A DNA stretch of 64,000 bases from Jejuia sp047345485 (GCF_047345485.1 NZ_JBLFEN010000003.1:372001-436000), one strand, 5' to 3'; positions 35,233 through 45,149 are shown, counted from the stretch's first letter. Notes: generated by a model not told the origin, from the sequence alone. A program made the numbers and translations.

Positions 35233-37854
35233 TTAATTCTCATCTAGTTCCATAATTAAATTGGCAATAAGCGCTGTCCATCCTGTTTGGTGAGAAGCAC
35301 CTAGGCCTTTACCATGGTCGCCATCAAAAAATTCATAAAATAAGTGCAAATCTTTAAAATGCGCATCGTTAGTAAAATGTTTGCCTTTATTATCAGCATG
35401 GTATATAAATTTACCAGCATTGTCAGCTTCAAATAATTTAATAAGCCTTTTAGTTAAAGCATTAGCAATTTGTTTTAAATTTAATTTATTACCAGAGCCT
35501 GTTGGAAATTCATATTTATATTTATCCCCATAAAATGTGTAATATTTTCGTAACGATTGTATAATCATATAGTTTAAGGGCAACCAAATGGGTCCGCGCC
35601 AGTTTGAGTTTCCACCAAACATATTAGATTGACTCTCGCCAGATTCGTACTGAATTTGATGATGCCCATGGTGTTGAAATACAAAAGGGTGTTTTTCGTG
35701 GTATTTAGATAAAGAACGGATACCATAATCTGATAAAAATTCATCCTCATCCAACAATCTTTTGAGTAAATGTTCTAGTCTAAAACCGCGCATTATTGCA
35801 AAAAGATAATTACCGTCTTCATTAGGTGCATTTAAATTGGTAATTAACGATGCTAAGTCAGGTCGCGTTTCTATAATTTTGTTTGCTCTATGTCTAAAAT
35901 CCTCTAATTCTTCAAATAAATCTTTGTGTATAATCTCTACAGCAAAGAGTGGTATTACACCAACTAAAGAGCGAACTTTTAAACGATCGGTTGTTCCAGA
36001 TGCCATTTCTACCACGTCGTAATAAAAATTATCTTCATCATCCCATAGCGAAATATCTTTTTGCCCTATGTGATGCATAGCCCAAGCAATATTTAAAAAA
36101 TGTCTAAAGAATTTTGCAGCAGATTCTTCGTAGCTTTTATTAGTTTTTGCAAGCTCAAACGACATACGTAACATATTTAACGAAAACATTGCCATCCAGC
36201 TAGTTGCATCTGCCTGTTGCATTCTTGTAATACCATGTGGCATATGGTTTCTATCAAAAACGCCAATATTATCTAAGCCTAAAAAACCACCTTCAAAAAG
36301 GTCTGTACCATTTTTGTCCTTTTGATTAACCCACCAAGTGAAGTTTATCAATAACTTTTGAAATGCTTTTTCTAAAAACTCAATATCACCCTTACCCGTA
36401 TTTTTTTTGTCTTTTTCATATACATTCCAAACAAAATAAGAATGTACAGGTGGGTTAACATCACTAAAATTCCACTCATAAGCAGGAATTTGCCCATTTG
36501 GGTGCATATAGTTTTCTTTTAAAACTAGTAAAAGCTGTTCTTTTGCGAAGTATGGATCTATTTCAACAAATGAAGCCATATGAAATGCTAAGTCCCAAGC
36601 GGCATACCATGGGTATTCCCATTTATCGGGCATAGAAATAATATCTCTATTAGTAAGGTGTTGCCAGCTATAATTTCGTAGGTTAGACCTATTAGGTTTA
36701 CTCTCTCCAGGACCACCAAATAGCCATTTAAATACATCGTTGTAATAAAATTGCTTTGTCCATAATAAACCAGAAAATGCACTTTTAACGATCTCTTGTT
36801 GATTTTTCGGAATTTTAGTAGCTATGGTTTCATTGTAAAATGCTTCACATTCAACTATTCTATCGTTAAAAATAGTATCAAAATCAGCAAAAGCATCTTT
36901 AAGTTTGTTTTTGCTTAGGCGTACTTTTACCGTTTTTTCTTCACCGGCTTTTAATTCAAATTTATGCCAAATGGCTACTTTAGATCCATTTTTTTTTGGG
37001 TTTACAGTAGGTTTGCCATCTACAATAAAATCGTTAATACCATCTTTAACATATGCAACATCGTTATGGAAATTATAAATACGTTGGTTGTTGGTTTCGT
37101 TTTCACAAAAAAGCTGTTCACCACCATCATTATAAAAATAATAATTGCCGTTTCTTTTGCTTTTGGTTAAGGCAGATGTATTGGAGGTAGATTTTATGTT
37201 TGGACGTGAATGGCGTTCATTGTGTTTCCAGAAATTACGAAACCAAAGGTGCGGTAGTACGTGTATAGTTGCAGTATCTGCGCCTCTATTAATAACCGTA
37301 ACTTTCATTAAAATATCATCAATATCGGCCTTGGCATATTCAATATAACAATCAAAATAAGCATTGTTTGCAAAAGCATCAGTATCTAAAATCTCGTATT
37401 CATATTGGTCTCTACCAATTCTATTTTTGTTTACTAAATCACTATACGGAAATGCACTATGTGGGTATTTGTATAAATATTTGTTGTAAGAATGAGTAGG
37501 AGAAGATACTTGATGAAAATAAAGTTCTTTAACGTCTTCACCATGATTACCTTGGTTATTTGTAAGTCCGAATAAGCGTTCTTTTAAAATACTGTCTTTG
37601 CCATTCCAAAATGCTGGTGCCATACATAAAATTTCTCTGGCATCTGTAAAACCACCTATACCTTCTTCACCCCATCTGTAGGCATTACTTCTTGCTTTTT
37701 CGTGGTCTATAAATTCCCAAGATTCTCCATGTTGGCTATAATCTTCTCTTACGGTTCCCCATTGTCTTTCTGCTAAGTAGGGTCCCCATTTTTTCCAATT
37801 TTTATAATTATCTAAAACTGCTAATCGTTCTGCTTCTTTACCTTTTTGAATCAT
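35233..37854 (-). CDS. GH63/MGH1-like glycoside hydrolase
   Basis: An 873-residue cytoplasmic glycosidase without signal peptide. The start MIQKGKEAERLAVLDNYKNW and WGPYLAERQWGTVREDYS are typical of the bacterial GH63 and mannosyl/glucosylglycerate-hydrolase-like group. The (alpha/alpha)6 barrel carries WEYPWYAAWDLAFHMASF near 405, NGQIPAYEWNFSDVNPPVHS near 450, FEGGFLGLDNIGVFDR near 520 and NWRGPIWLPLNY near 760. Substrates in the family are alpha-glucosides or alpha-mannosides, including compatible solutes such as glucosylglycerate. With the sucrose module elsewhere in the window a link to osmolyte turnover is possible but not shown. It stands alone. Confidence 0.75.
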   Translation of the reverse strand: MIQKGKEAERLAVLDNYKNWKKWGPYLAERQWGTVREDYSQHGESWEFIDHEKARSNAYRWGEEGIGGFTDAREILCMAPAFWNGKDSILKERLFGLTNNQGNHGEDVKELYFHQVSSPTHSYNKYLYKYPHSAFPYSDLVNKNRIGRDQYEYEILDTDAFANNAYFDCYIEYAKADIDDILMKVTVINRGADTATIHVLPHLWFRNFWKHNERHSRPNIKSTSNTSALTKSKRNGNYYFYNDGGEQLFCENETNNQRIYNFHNDVAYVKDGINDFIVDGKPTVNPKKNGSKVAIWHKFELKAGEEKTVKVRLSKNKLKDAFADFDTIFNDRIVECEAFYNETIATKIPKNQQEIVKSAFSGLLWTKQFYYNDVFKWLFGGPGESKPNRSNLRNYSWQHLTNRDIISMPDKWEYPWYAAWDLAFHMASFVEIDPYFAKEQLLLVLKENYMHPNGQIPAYEWNFSDVNPPVHSYFVWNVYEKDKKNTGKGDIEFLEKAFQKLLINFTWWVNQKDKNGTDLFEGGFLGLDNIGVFDRNHMPHGITRMQQADATSWMAMFSLNMLRMSFELAKTNKSYEESAAKFFRHFLNIAWAMHHIGQKDISLWDDEDNFYYDVVEMASGTTDRLKVRSLVGVIPLFAVEIIHKDLFEELEDFRHRANKIIETRPDLASLITNLNAPNEDGNYLFAIMRGFRLEHLLKRLLDEDEFLSDYGIRSLSKYHEKHPFVFQHHGHHQIQYESGESQSNMFGGNSNWRGPIWLPLNYMIIQSLRKYYTFYGDKYKYEFPTGSGNKLNLKQIANALTKRLIKLFEADNAGKFIYHADNKGKHFTNDAHFKDLHLFYEFFDGDHGKGLGASHQTGWTALIANLIMELDEN

Positions 37855-38072
37855 ATTAATTTGAAGTATAAGAGTTTGGTTGTGTTTAGAATAAAAGTAA
37901 CATTAATTATTTAGATAAATATAGTGTCAAATAAAGTATTACCTAATTGTTGTAATTAATGGTTTGCTTTAAAATTTATTAAATTGAAAGTGAAATAATT
38001 ATGAAATTCACATCTTTAATGTAGTTTGAATTGTGAATGACTTAAGTGTTTTATAGTGTAACTTTAAAAACA

Positions 38073-38408
38073 TTATTTTATGTGGGTTTCAATAACAAGT
38101 TCCCCCCAATCTATAATAGATTTAATTAAAGGGATAACAGTCTTACCAAATTCAGTTAACTTATATTCTACTTTTAAAGGCGGTTTAGACGTATAGACTT
38201 TACGTTCAATCAAGCCATCGTTTTCTAAAGTTTTTAACTGTAAACTTAAGGTGCGCTCAGTAACCGATGGGATTTCTTTTCGCAATTCATTATAGCGCAA
38301 GGTTTTATCTATCAAATGATATAAGATAACCGTTTTCCACTTGCCACCAATAATACCCATGGTTAAGCTGGTACAACATGGGTAGGTTTTACCTTTAAAA
38401 GTATACAT
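38073..38408 (-). CDS. HxlR family transcriptional regulator
   Basis: A 111-residue winged-helix regulator: CCTSLTMGIIGGKWKTVILYHL at 11-33, then LRKEIPSVTERTLSLQLKTLENDGLIERKVY as the HTH and wing, ending with the dimerisation helix. Cys11 and Cys12 at the usual HxlR position may sense electrophiles or redox stress. It is divergent from a nitroreductase gene with interlocked promoters and a shared inverted repeat, so it probably controls that gene and itself. Confidence 0.88.
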   Translation of the reverse strand: MYTFKGKTYPCCTSLTMGIIGGKWKTVILYHLIDKTLRYNELRKEIPSVTERTLSLQLKTLENDGLIERKVYTSKPPLKVEYKLTEFGKTVIPLIKSIIDWGELVIETHIK

Positions 38409-38457
38409 AACTTAAGTTTTTAATAATACTATTTACAACTATCATTTATGACCGTTA

Positions 38458-38507
38458 TTGCAAAGATAAAATACTATACTTAAGTTTGCAACTATAAAAA
38501 GTATAGT
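38458..38507. promoter_or_regulatory. Interlocked divergent promoters and HxlR operator
   Basis: Rightward: TTG at 38458-38460, 20-bp spacer, -7 TAAGTTTG at 38481-38488. Leftward: TTG (complement of 38489-38491), 20-bp spacer, -7 TATCTTTG (complement of 38461-38468). Both fit TTG-N20-TAnnTTTG exactly and overlap. The inverted repeat ACTATACTT (38473-38481) and AAGTATAGT (38499-38507) straddles the rightward -7 and leftward -33, so one bound dimer could block both. Confidence 0.75.
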
Positions 38508-38522
38508 AAAAAAAACATAAAT

Positions 38523-39197
38523 ATGAATTCACCTAATATTTCAAAAGAAGACATTTTAAAGGCCTTTAATTTTAGACACGCTACAAAAGAGTTTGATGCA
38601 ACTAAAAAACTATCTAAAGCTGATATCGATTTTATTTTAAAAACAGCTAATTTATCACCTAGTTCTTTCGGTTTTGAGCCTTGGCATTTTATTGTGTTGC
38701 AAGACCAAGAGTTACGCGAATTATTAAAGCCAGTAGCTTGGGGAGCACCTGTAAAATTAGATACTGCAAGCCATTTTATTTTAGGTTTAAGTATGAAAGC
38801 ACCAATGATTAAATGGGATGCAGATTATATTATGCACATGATGAAAGATGTAAAACAATTTCCTGAAGATGTCATAGAAATGTATTCTGGTTTTTATAAA
38901 AACTTTCAAGACTCAGATTTTGATTTGGATACCGATAAAAAATTATTCGATTGGGCTTCTAAACAAACCTACATTGCTCTAGCAAATATGATGACTGCTG
39001 CTGCATTGCATGGTATTGATAGTTGCCCGATAGAAGGTTTTCATCAAGAAAAAACCGAAGCTTTATTACAGGATAAATTTGATGTTGATACTACTAAATA
39101 CGGATTGTCTTATATGGTAGCATTTGGCCATAGAAAAGCAGACCCAGAACATCCTAAAACTAGACGAAACATTGAAGACGTTGTAACTTGGAAATAA
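38523..39197 (+). CDS. NAD(P)H-dependent nitroreductase-family oxidoreductase
   Basis: A 224-residue flavoprotein of the NfsB/YdgI type. The N-terminal FNFRHATKEFDATKKLS carries the FMN-binding Arg, followed by LSPSSFGFEPWHFIVLQ; the C-terminal part has DSCPIEGFHQEK and a final YMVAFGHRKADPEHPKTRR. Such enzymes reduce nitroaromatics, quinones or aldehydes with FMN. Divergent from an HxlR regulator, which in many bacteria induces such enzymes in response to reactive carbonyls or quinones. A strong terminator follows. Confidence 0.85.
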   Translation: MNSPNISKEDILKAFNFRHATKEFDATKKLSKADIDFILKTANLSPSSFGFEPWHFIVLQDQELRELLKPVAWGAPVKLDTASHFILGLSMKAPMIKWDADYIMHMMKDVKQFPEDVIEMYSGFYKNFQDSDFDLDTDKKLFDWASKQTYIALANMMTAAALHGIDSCPIEGFHQEKTEALLQDKFDVDTTKYGLSYMVAFGHRKADPEHPKTRRNIEDVVTWK

Positions 39198-39225
39198 CTT
39201 TAATTAATTTTAAAAATAAGATTTA

Positions 39226-39270
39226 AGCAAAAAGAATCAAACTTAATGTTTGGTTCTTTTTGCTTTTTTT
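39226..39270 (+). terminator. Terminator after the nitroreductase gene
   Basis: GCAAAAAGAATCAAAC pairs with GTTTGGTTCTTTTTGC (one T-G pair) around a 4-nt loop, followed by a T-run to 39270. Confidence 0.88.
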
Positions 39271-39334
39271 AAGTAAAATAAAGCACGTAAATTCGTTGTT
39301 TATAATACTTAGCATAGAATTTAGATTTTTTATA

Positions 39335-40954
39335 ATGACGCTACAAGGAAATATAGTAGATATACATAATAAGCGCATTTATAAAGGTGAAATCACTTTT
39401 ATAAATGGTAAAATAGCAGCTATAGTTGAAAAAGAACATGATGTGAATCATTATATTTTACCTGGTTTTGTAGATGCTCATATCCATATTGAAAGCTCTA
39501 TGCTAGTGCCTTCTGAATTTGCAAGAATAGCTGTGAAACATGGAACAGTTGCTACAATTTCAGACCCACATGAAATTGCTAATGTTTTAGGAGTTGCAGG
39601 TGTGGAGTTTATGATAGAAAACGGAAAGCAAGTGCCATTAAAATTTAATTTTGGAGCGCCATCTTGTGTGCCAGCTACCAATTTTGAATCTGCTGGAGCT
39701 ACTATCGATTCTGAAGCTATTAAAACACTATTAGAAAATCCAGACATCAAATACCTTGCAGAAATGATGAATTATCCTGGGGTTATTTTTGATGATGAAG
39801 AAGTGCTCAAAAAGATAGCTTGGGCAAAACAATATAATAAGCCTGTTGATGGTCATGCGCCAGGTGTAATAGGTGATGATATTTCAAAATACATCAATGC
39901 AGGAATTTCTACAGATCATGAATGTTTTACCTATGATGAAGCTTTAGAGAAACTTCAGAAAGGCATGAAGATTTTGATTAGAGAAGGAAGTGCTGCCAAA
40001 AACTTTGAGGCTTTAATCGATTTGTTGCCAGAACATTTTGAAAATATGATGTTTTGTAGTGATGATAAACACCCAGACGATTTAATTTTAGGACATATCA
40101 ATCAATTATGCGCTAGAGCGGTTGCTAAAGGAATTGATGTTTTTAAAGTACTGCAAGTAGCTTGTGTTAATCCTGTAAAACATTATAATTTAAATGTTGG
40201 GGTATTACATGAAGGAGACGATGCTGACTTTATAGTTGTTGAAGATTTAATAGATTTTAAAACGCTTCAAACCTACATTAATGGTAAATTAGTGTTTGAT
40301 AATGGCGAATCTTTAATAGAATCAATTTCATTTAAGAACCTAAATAATTTTAATTGTGATACGAAAGTGGTTTCAGATTTTAAATTTGAATCGACTGCCA
40401 AAGAAATACGCGTTATAGAAGCTTTAGAAGGGCAATTAGTAACCAATGAACTAATAGAAAAAGCTACGATTGAAAACGGTAATCTGGTTTCAAATATCGA
40501 AAACGATATTCTGAAAATAACTGTTGTGAACCGCTATCAAAATCAAAAACCAGCCATAGCATTTATAAAAAACTTTGGATTAAAAGAAGGCGCCATTGCA
40601 TCGTCCGTAGGTCACGATTCTCATAATATTATTGCCGTAGGCGTTTCAGATGCAGCTATTTGTAAAGCCGTTAATCTCATTATAGAAAACAAAGGTGGTA
40701 TTTGTGCGCTGTCTAATTCAAAAGAAAAAATTATTTCACTTCCCGTTGCAGGTATTATGAGTGATAAAGATGCTGAGACCATCGGACATCAATATGCGAA
40801 ATTAGATAAGATGGCGAAATCTTTAGGTTGTGCATTAAATGCGCCTTACATGACTTTATCGTTTATGGCATTACTAGTAATTCCTGCATTAAAATTAAGT
40901 GATAAAGGGGTGTTTAATGGAAAAGATTTTAAATTTGTACCACTTGAATTATAA
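39335..40954 (+). CDS. ade: Adenine deaminase
   Basis: A 539-residue amidohydrolase of the Ade type (adenine to hypoxanthine and ammonia). The ATG at 39335 is preferred: a longer frame to 39260 would begin inside the preceding terminator. Metal ligands lie in DAHIHIESSM near 45, GHAPG near 175 and CSDDKHPDDLI near 245. The C-terminal domain with SVGHDSHNIIAVG and the closing LSFMALLVIPALKLSD is the family hallmark. It probably serves purine salvage. The start follows a terminator closely, so it should have its own promoter; I did not find an exact match. Confidence 0.9.
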   Translation: MTLQGNIVDIHNKRIYKGEITFINGKIAAIVEKEHDVNHYILPGFVDAHIHIESSMLVPSEFARIAVKHGTVATISDPHEIANVLGVAGVEFMIENGKQVPLKFNFGAPSCVPATNFESAGATIDSEAIKTLLENPDIKYLAEMMNYPGVIFDDEEVLKKIAWAKQYNKPVDGHAPGVIGDDISKYINAGISTDHECFTYDEALEKLQKGMKILIREGSAAKNFEALIDLLPEHFENMMFCSDDKHPDDLILGHINQLCARAVAKGIDVFKVLQVACVNPVKHYNLNVGVLHEGDDADFIVVEDLIDFKTLQTYINGKLVFDNGESLIESISFKNLNNFNCDTKVVSDFKFESTAKEIRVIEALEGQLVTNELIEKATIENGNLVSNIENDILKITVVNRYQNQKPAIAFIKNFGLKEGAIASSVGHDSHNIIAVGVSDAAICKAVNLIIENKGGICALSNSKEKIISLPVAGIMSDKDAETIGHQYAKLDKMAKSLGCALNAPYMTLSFMALLVIPALKLSDKGVFNGKDFKFVPLEL

Positions 40955-40997
40955 TCGGAAACAACTGAAAACTGAGACTGCAACTGTCAACTAAAAT

Positions 40998-41960
40998 ATG
41001 CCAATACTAGAATCAACCTACAAACCACCTTTCTTTTTTAAAAACGGTTTTATAGCAACGGTATATTCAGGATTATTCCGAAGCGTTAGTCTAAAACAAG
41101 ACCGAGAAAGAATCACCTTAAGCGATGGTGATTTTTTAGATTTAGATTGGAGTTATTCAAAAGAAAAATCGAAAGCACTGATCATTTTATTGCATGGTTT
41201 GGAAGGTCATGGACAACGTCCTTACATGACTGGCACCGCTAAACATTTTAATACTAATGGAATAGATGCTATTTGTGTTAATTTTAGAGGCTGTAGTGGA
41301 GAAAATAATTTGTATTATCGCAGTTATCATTCGGGGTTTACAGACGATTTGCAGGCTGTGATTCAACATGCTATTTCTAAAAAAGGCTACACTAAAATTT
41401 ATTTAAAAGGCATTAGTTTAGGTGCTAATATTATTTTAAAATATTTAGGTGAACATTCAAATATTCCAGAAGAAGTAAAAGCCGGTGTAGCAGTTTCTGT
41501 ACCTGTAGATTTACATGGCTCCTGTAAAGAATTACACAAACTTAAAAATAAGCCGTTTCACGACAGATTTTTAAAAGATTTGGTAACACATCTTAAAGAA
41601 AAACAATTACGCTTTCCTAATGAATTAAGTTTAAACGCGGTGAAAAATATCAAAACTCTAATAGAGTTTGATAATGTTTACACCTCAAAAGCGCATGGAT
41701 TTAAAGATGCTTTAGATTATTATGAGAAATGCAGTAGCTTACAGTTTTTACCAAATATTAAAATTCCTGCTTTAATTATCAATGCCTTAAATGATTCGTT
41801 TCTATCTCCAGAATGTTATCCAGTTAAGGAAGCGAAACAAACCCCCGATGTATATTTAGAAATGCCAAACCATGGCGGACACGCTGGGTTTATTGCTAAA
41901 AATAATTTATACTACAACGAAATACGTGCTTTAGAGTTTTGCTCTAAATTTTCAAAATAG
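40998..41960 (+). CDS. YheT-family alpha/beta hydrolase
   Basis: A 320-residue serine hydrolase. IILLHGLEGHGQRPYM near 57 is the oxyanion region, and the nucleophile elbow is GISLGANIILKYLGE near 137 with Ser in G-x-S-x-G. C-terminal PALIINALNDSFLSPECYP holds the acid and MPNHGGHAGFI the catalytic His. These features define the YheT/EMB8 (ABHD1-3-like) group, active on esters or lipids; the physiological substrate is unknown. It starts 43 bp after ade and may be co-transcribed. Confidence 0.82.
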   Translation: MPILESTYKPPFFFKNGFIATVYSGLFRSVSLKQDRERITLSDGDFLDLDWSYSKEKSKALIILLHGLEGHGQRPYMTGTAKHFNTNGIDAICVNFRGCSGENNLYYRSYHSGFTDDLQAVIQHAISKKGYTKIYLKGISLGANIILKYLGEHSNIPEEVKAGVAVSVPVDLHGSCKELHKLKNKPFHDRFLKDLVTHLKEKQLRFPNELSLNAVKNIKTLIEFDNVYTSKAHGFKDALDYYEKCSSLQFLPNIKIPALIINALNDSFLSPECYPVKEAKQTPDVYLEMPNHGGHAGFIAKNNLYYNEIRALEFCSKFSK

Positions 41961-42045
41961 TTTTTTTTTAGTTAATCGATTGTTAAAAATTGGTAGACTT
42001 TGGTTACTCACCTTTATTTTTATATCTTTTTTGAAAAATTAAAAT

Positions 42046-42507
42046 ATGCCAACATTCAGTTTAAAAATTAATGGAAAACAGCATACTGTTGATGTAGATG
42101 CTGATACACCTCTTTTGTGGGTGCTTCGCGATCATATTAATCTTGTAGGTACTAAATTTGGATGTGGTATTGGGCAATGCGGCGCCTGTACAATTCATGT
42201 AGCTGGTAGTGCCACGCGTAGTTGTTTAATAAAAGTATCGCAAGCAGCATACATGGATATTACCACTATTGAGGGACTTTCAGAAGATGGAGAGCACCCA
42301 GTGCAACAAGCTTGGAAAGAAATAGACGTACCACAATGTGGTTACTGTCAAGCAGGACAAATTATGACGGCTTCGGCGTTTTTAAATGAAAACCCTAATC
42401 CGTCAAACGAAGAAATAAGAAGTGCTATGGATGGAAATATCTGTAGATGCGCATCATACAACAGTATTGAAGAAGCGGTGAAAGTGGCTTCAGAAAAAAT
42501 AAGTTAA
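42046..42507 (+). CDS. (2Fe-2S)-binding subunit of a molybdenum hydroxylase
   Basis: A 153-residue electron-transfer subunit of the xanthine-oxidase family. The plant-type cluster is CGIGQCGACTIHV with the fourth Cys in SCLIKV (residues about 40-65); the second cluster uses CGYCQAGQIM and NICRCASYNSI in the helical C-terminal half. It is close to IorA of isoquinoline 1-oxidoreductase. It lies 18 bp before the molybdopterin subunit gene, and no FAD subunit is encoded, so electrons must pass to an external acceptor such as a cytochrome, as for the Ior type. Confidence 0.92.
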   Translation: MPTFSLKINGKQHTVDVDADTPLLWVLRDHINLVGTKFGCGIGQCGACTIHVAGSATRSCLIKVSQAAYMDITTIEGLSEDGEHPVQQAWKEIDVPQCGYCQAGQIMTASAFLNENPNPSNEEIRSAMDGNICRCASYNSIEEAVKVASEKIS

Positions 42508-42525
42508 TCCAATAATACTAAGAAC

Positions 42526-44733
42526 ATGAAACATACATTTAGTAGAAGGTCATTCTTAAAAACATCTGCACTTGCAAGTGGTGGTATTTTAATTGGGTTT
42601 AATCTTTTTAATTCGTGCAAATCTGATGTTAAAATGCCAGTAGATTTAAGTGCGCTTAACTACAAGGATTTTAACGCTTATATTAAAATATCTCCCGAAG
42701 GTAAAGTTACTATTTATTCTGTAAATCCAGAAATAGGGCAAGGGGTAAAAACATCTATGCCTATGATAATTGCAGAGGAATTGGATGTACCGTGGGAAGA
42801 TGTTTATGTTGTGCAAGCACCATTGGATACAGAGAATTATAGCAACCAAGTAGCTGGTGGAAGTCAATCTATTAGAAGAAGTTGGCAGCCATTGCGCGAA
42901 ACTGGGGCTACCGCAAAACAAATGCTAGTGAATGCTGCTGCTGCACAATGGGGTGTTGCTGCTAATACGTGTAGCGCGAAAGCTGGAGTTATTACAAATA
43001 CTAAAGGAGAAACGCTAGGATATGGCGATGTTGTAGAAGCTGCCGCAATTTTGGAGGTGCCGGAAGAAGTAGAGCTAAAAGATCCTAAAGATTTTACCAT
43101 TATAGGAAAAGGAAAGGGCAATGTAGATATTGAAAAAATTACAACAGGAAAACCACTTTTTGGACTAGATTATAAAGAGGAAGGTATGGTGTATGCATCG
43201 GTATTACGTCCACCTGCATTTGGGCAAATATTAGAATCTTATGATGCATCTGAAGCTAAAGCAATGGCTGGAGTTATTGATGTGATTACTATTGGTGAAA
43301 AGGCGAGAACTATTTTGGGTAAAAATAAACCTAACTGGAGTGTAAAGTTAAGTACAACAGATAAAGTGGTGATTATTGGAAAAACAACGTGGGATGTTAT
43401 TAAAGCTAAAAAAGCAATAACGGCCACTTGGAAAACCAACTCTAATTTAGAAAGTTCTGAAGATCACGATGAAAAGTTATTGAACATATTAAATGGAAAT
43501 ACTCTTAAAACAAGGCGTAAAGATGGTAATGTAAAAAAGGCCTTTGCCAATGCCGATAAAGTTTTAGAACGTGTTTATGAGTCTACATTCCTACCGCATA
43601 ATACCATGGAACCTATGAATTTTTTCGCAAATGTTACCCCTGAAAAGGTGCATTTAGTAGGTCCAACGCAAACACCAGAGGCTGCTGAAGGTGCAGTAGC
43701 TGCTATGTTGGGAAGACCTGTTGAAGATATTCATGTAGATCTTACAAGAATGGGTGGTGGCTTTGGAAGACGTTTATATAATGATTATGTGTTGGAAGCA
43801 GTTGAAATTTCAGATGCTATAAAGAAACCTGTGAAAATGATTTCCACACGGGAAGATGATATGACAACAGGTGTGTACAGACCAGCTAGTAAATATAAAA
43901 TTGCAGCTTCTATAAAAGATGGAAACCTTACGGGGTATCATTTAAAAGAAGCCTGTGTAAATGGAAATATGTACGGATTAATCCCTAATTTTTTCCCAGC
44001 TGGTGCTCTTGATAATTATCAAGTAGATAGCGCGCGATTAAAAAGTAATATTACCGTTGGTGCTTGGAGAGCGCCTTACACTAATTTTTTAGCAACAGCA
44101 GAACAAAGTTTTTTTGATGAATTAGCCGAAGAGTTGGGTGTAGATCGGGTAAAATTGCACATGGATTTATTGGAAAATGTAAAAAACAATCCAGATCCTA
44201 AAATAGAGTATAGTCCAGATCGCTTACAAGGTGTTTTAAAAAAAGTAGTAGAAACATCTAATTGGGGAAATACAGCTGATGGTGTGTATCAGGGATTATC
44301 TATATATTATTGTCATAATACACATGTTGCCGAAGTAGCAGATGTTGTTATGGAAAACGGTGTTCCTGTTATCAAAAAGGTAACATGTGCCGTAGATTGT
44401 GGGATAGTGGTTAACCCTTTAGGCGCTATGAATCAAGCCAAAGGCGGTGTTTTAGATGGTATTGGTCATGCTATGTATGCCGATTTTAGTTTTAAAGATG
44501 GTGTGCCATCAGCTAATAATTTTAATAGTTATCAATTGATACGTATGTCTCAAACACCAAAAGTAGATGTACATTTTATTGAAAGTGATATTGCTCCAAC
44601 AGGATTAGGTGAGCCTACATTACCACCAGTAGGCGCTGCAGTTGCTAATGCTATTTATAAAGCTACAGGTACTCGTTTAACTAAATTTCCATTCATTAAC
44701 AATATTAATCAAAATAAGAATATTGTTGGATAA
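42526..44733 (+). CDS. Molybdopterin-binding subunit, IorB-type molybdenum hydroxylase
   Basis: A 735-residue catalytic subunit. The N-terminus carries a twin-arginine signal (SRRSFLKTSALA) followed by LFNSC, a possible lipid-attachment Cys, so the enzyme is exported folded with its partner and perhaps membrane-anchored. Internal features: EIGQGVKTSMPMIIAEELD, the molybdopterin region GGGFGRRLYNDYV near 405, GAWRAPYTNF near 510, and the catalytic Glu in LGEPTLPPVGAAVANA near 700. This is the isoquinoline 1-oxidoreductase beta-like branch, which hydroxylates N-heterocycles or aldehydes; the substrate cannot be read from sequence. XdhC and MocA-like maturation genes follow. Confidence 0.9.
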   Translation: MKHTFSRRSFLKTSALASGGILIGFNLFNSCKSDVKMPVDLSALNYKDFNAYIKISPEGKVTIYSVNPEIGQGVKTSMPMIIAEELDVPWEDVYVVQAPLDTENYSNQVAGGSQSIRRSWQPLRETGATAKQMLVNAAAAQWGVAANTCSAKAGVITNTKGETLGYGDVVEAAAILEVPEEVELKDPKDFTIIGKGKGNVDIEKITTGKPLFGLDYKEEGMVYASVLRPPAFGQILESYDASEAKAMAGVIDVITIGEKARTILGKNKPNWSVKLSTTDKVVIIGKTTWDVIKAKKAITATWKTNSNLESSEDHDEKLLNILNGNTLKTRRKDGNVKKAFANADKVLERVYESTFLPHNTMEPMNFFANVTPEKVHLVGPTQTPEAAEGAVAAMLGRPVEDIHVDLTRMGGGFGRRLYNDYVLEAVEISDAIKKPVKMISTREDDMTTGVYRPASKYKIAASIKDGNLTGYHLKEACVNGNMYGLIPNFFPAGALDNYQVDSARLKSNITVGAWRAPYTNFLATAEQSFFDELAEELGVDRVKLHMDLLENVKNNPDPKIEYSPDRLQGVLKKVVETSNWGNTADGVYQGLSIYYCHNTHVAEVADVVMENGVPVIKKVTCAVDCGIVVNPLGAMNQAKGGVLDGIGHAMYADFSFKDGVPSANNFNSYQLIRMSQTPKVDVHFIESDIAPTGLGEPTLPPVGAAVANAIYKATGTRLTKFPFINNINQNKNIVG

Positions 44734-44746
44734 TGTGATAGTGTAT

Positions 44747-45127
44747 ATGAAGTATGGTGTTTTTTTTCTGTTTTTTTTACTATATACCTGTTCTGAGGTA
44801 TCTAAAAAAGAAGATTTTGAAAACCAAATAGAGCAATATTATAAAGCTACCATGTATAATCCTGATTCATACAAATTAGTTGGTTCAACTATTAAAGAAG
44901 GGGTTGTATTTCATGAAGCGAATAAAGAATTTTTGAAATCGCTTAGGGGTAAAAATTATGATAAATCAATAAATGATAGTTTGATAAAAGTACGTTTAGA
45001 AAACCAACATCAAGTATTCTTCAAAATAGCAGCAAAAAACGCAGTAGGTGTGCGGGTTCAAAATATTATTTCAGGTTATTTTATTGATGGTGAATTGGAA
45101 TATGTTAATGAAAAAAAAGTAAATTAA
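44747..45127 (+). CDS. Small putative lipoprotein
   Basis: A 126-residue product starting at ATG 44747, 13 bp after the molybdopterin subunit stop; a TTG start at 44723 would overlap that gene and spoil the signal. A hydrophobic N-terminus ends in LLYTC, a plausible lipobox. The rest is charged and alpha/beta, with no family I recognise. Its place inside the molybdenum hydroxylase operon suggests a cell-envelope accessory to that exported enzyme, but this is inference from position only. Confidence 0.6.
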   Translation: MKYGVFFLFFLLYTCSEVSKKEDFENQIEQYYKATMYNPDSYKLVGSTIKEGVVFHEANKEFLKSLRGKNYDKSINDSLIKVRLENQHQVFFKIAAKNAVGVRVQNIISGYFIDGELEYVNEKKVN

Positions 45128-45149
45128 TATCACTGTTATTATTAACTAA

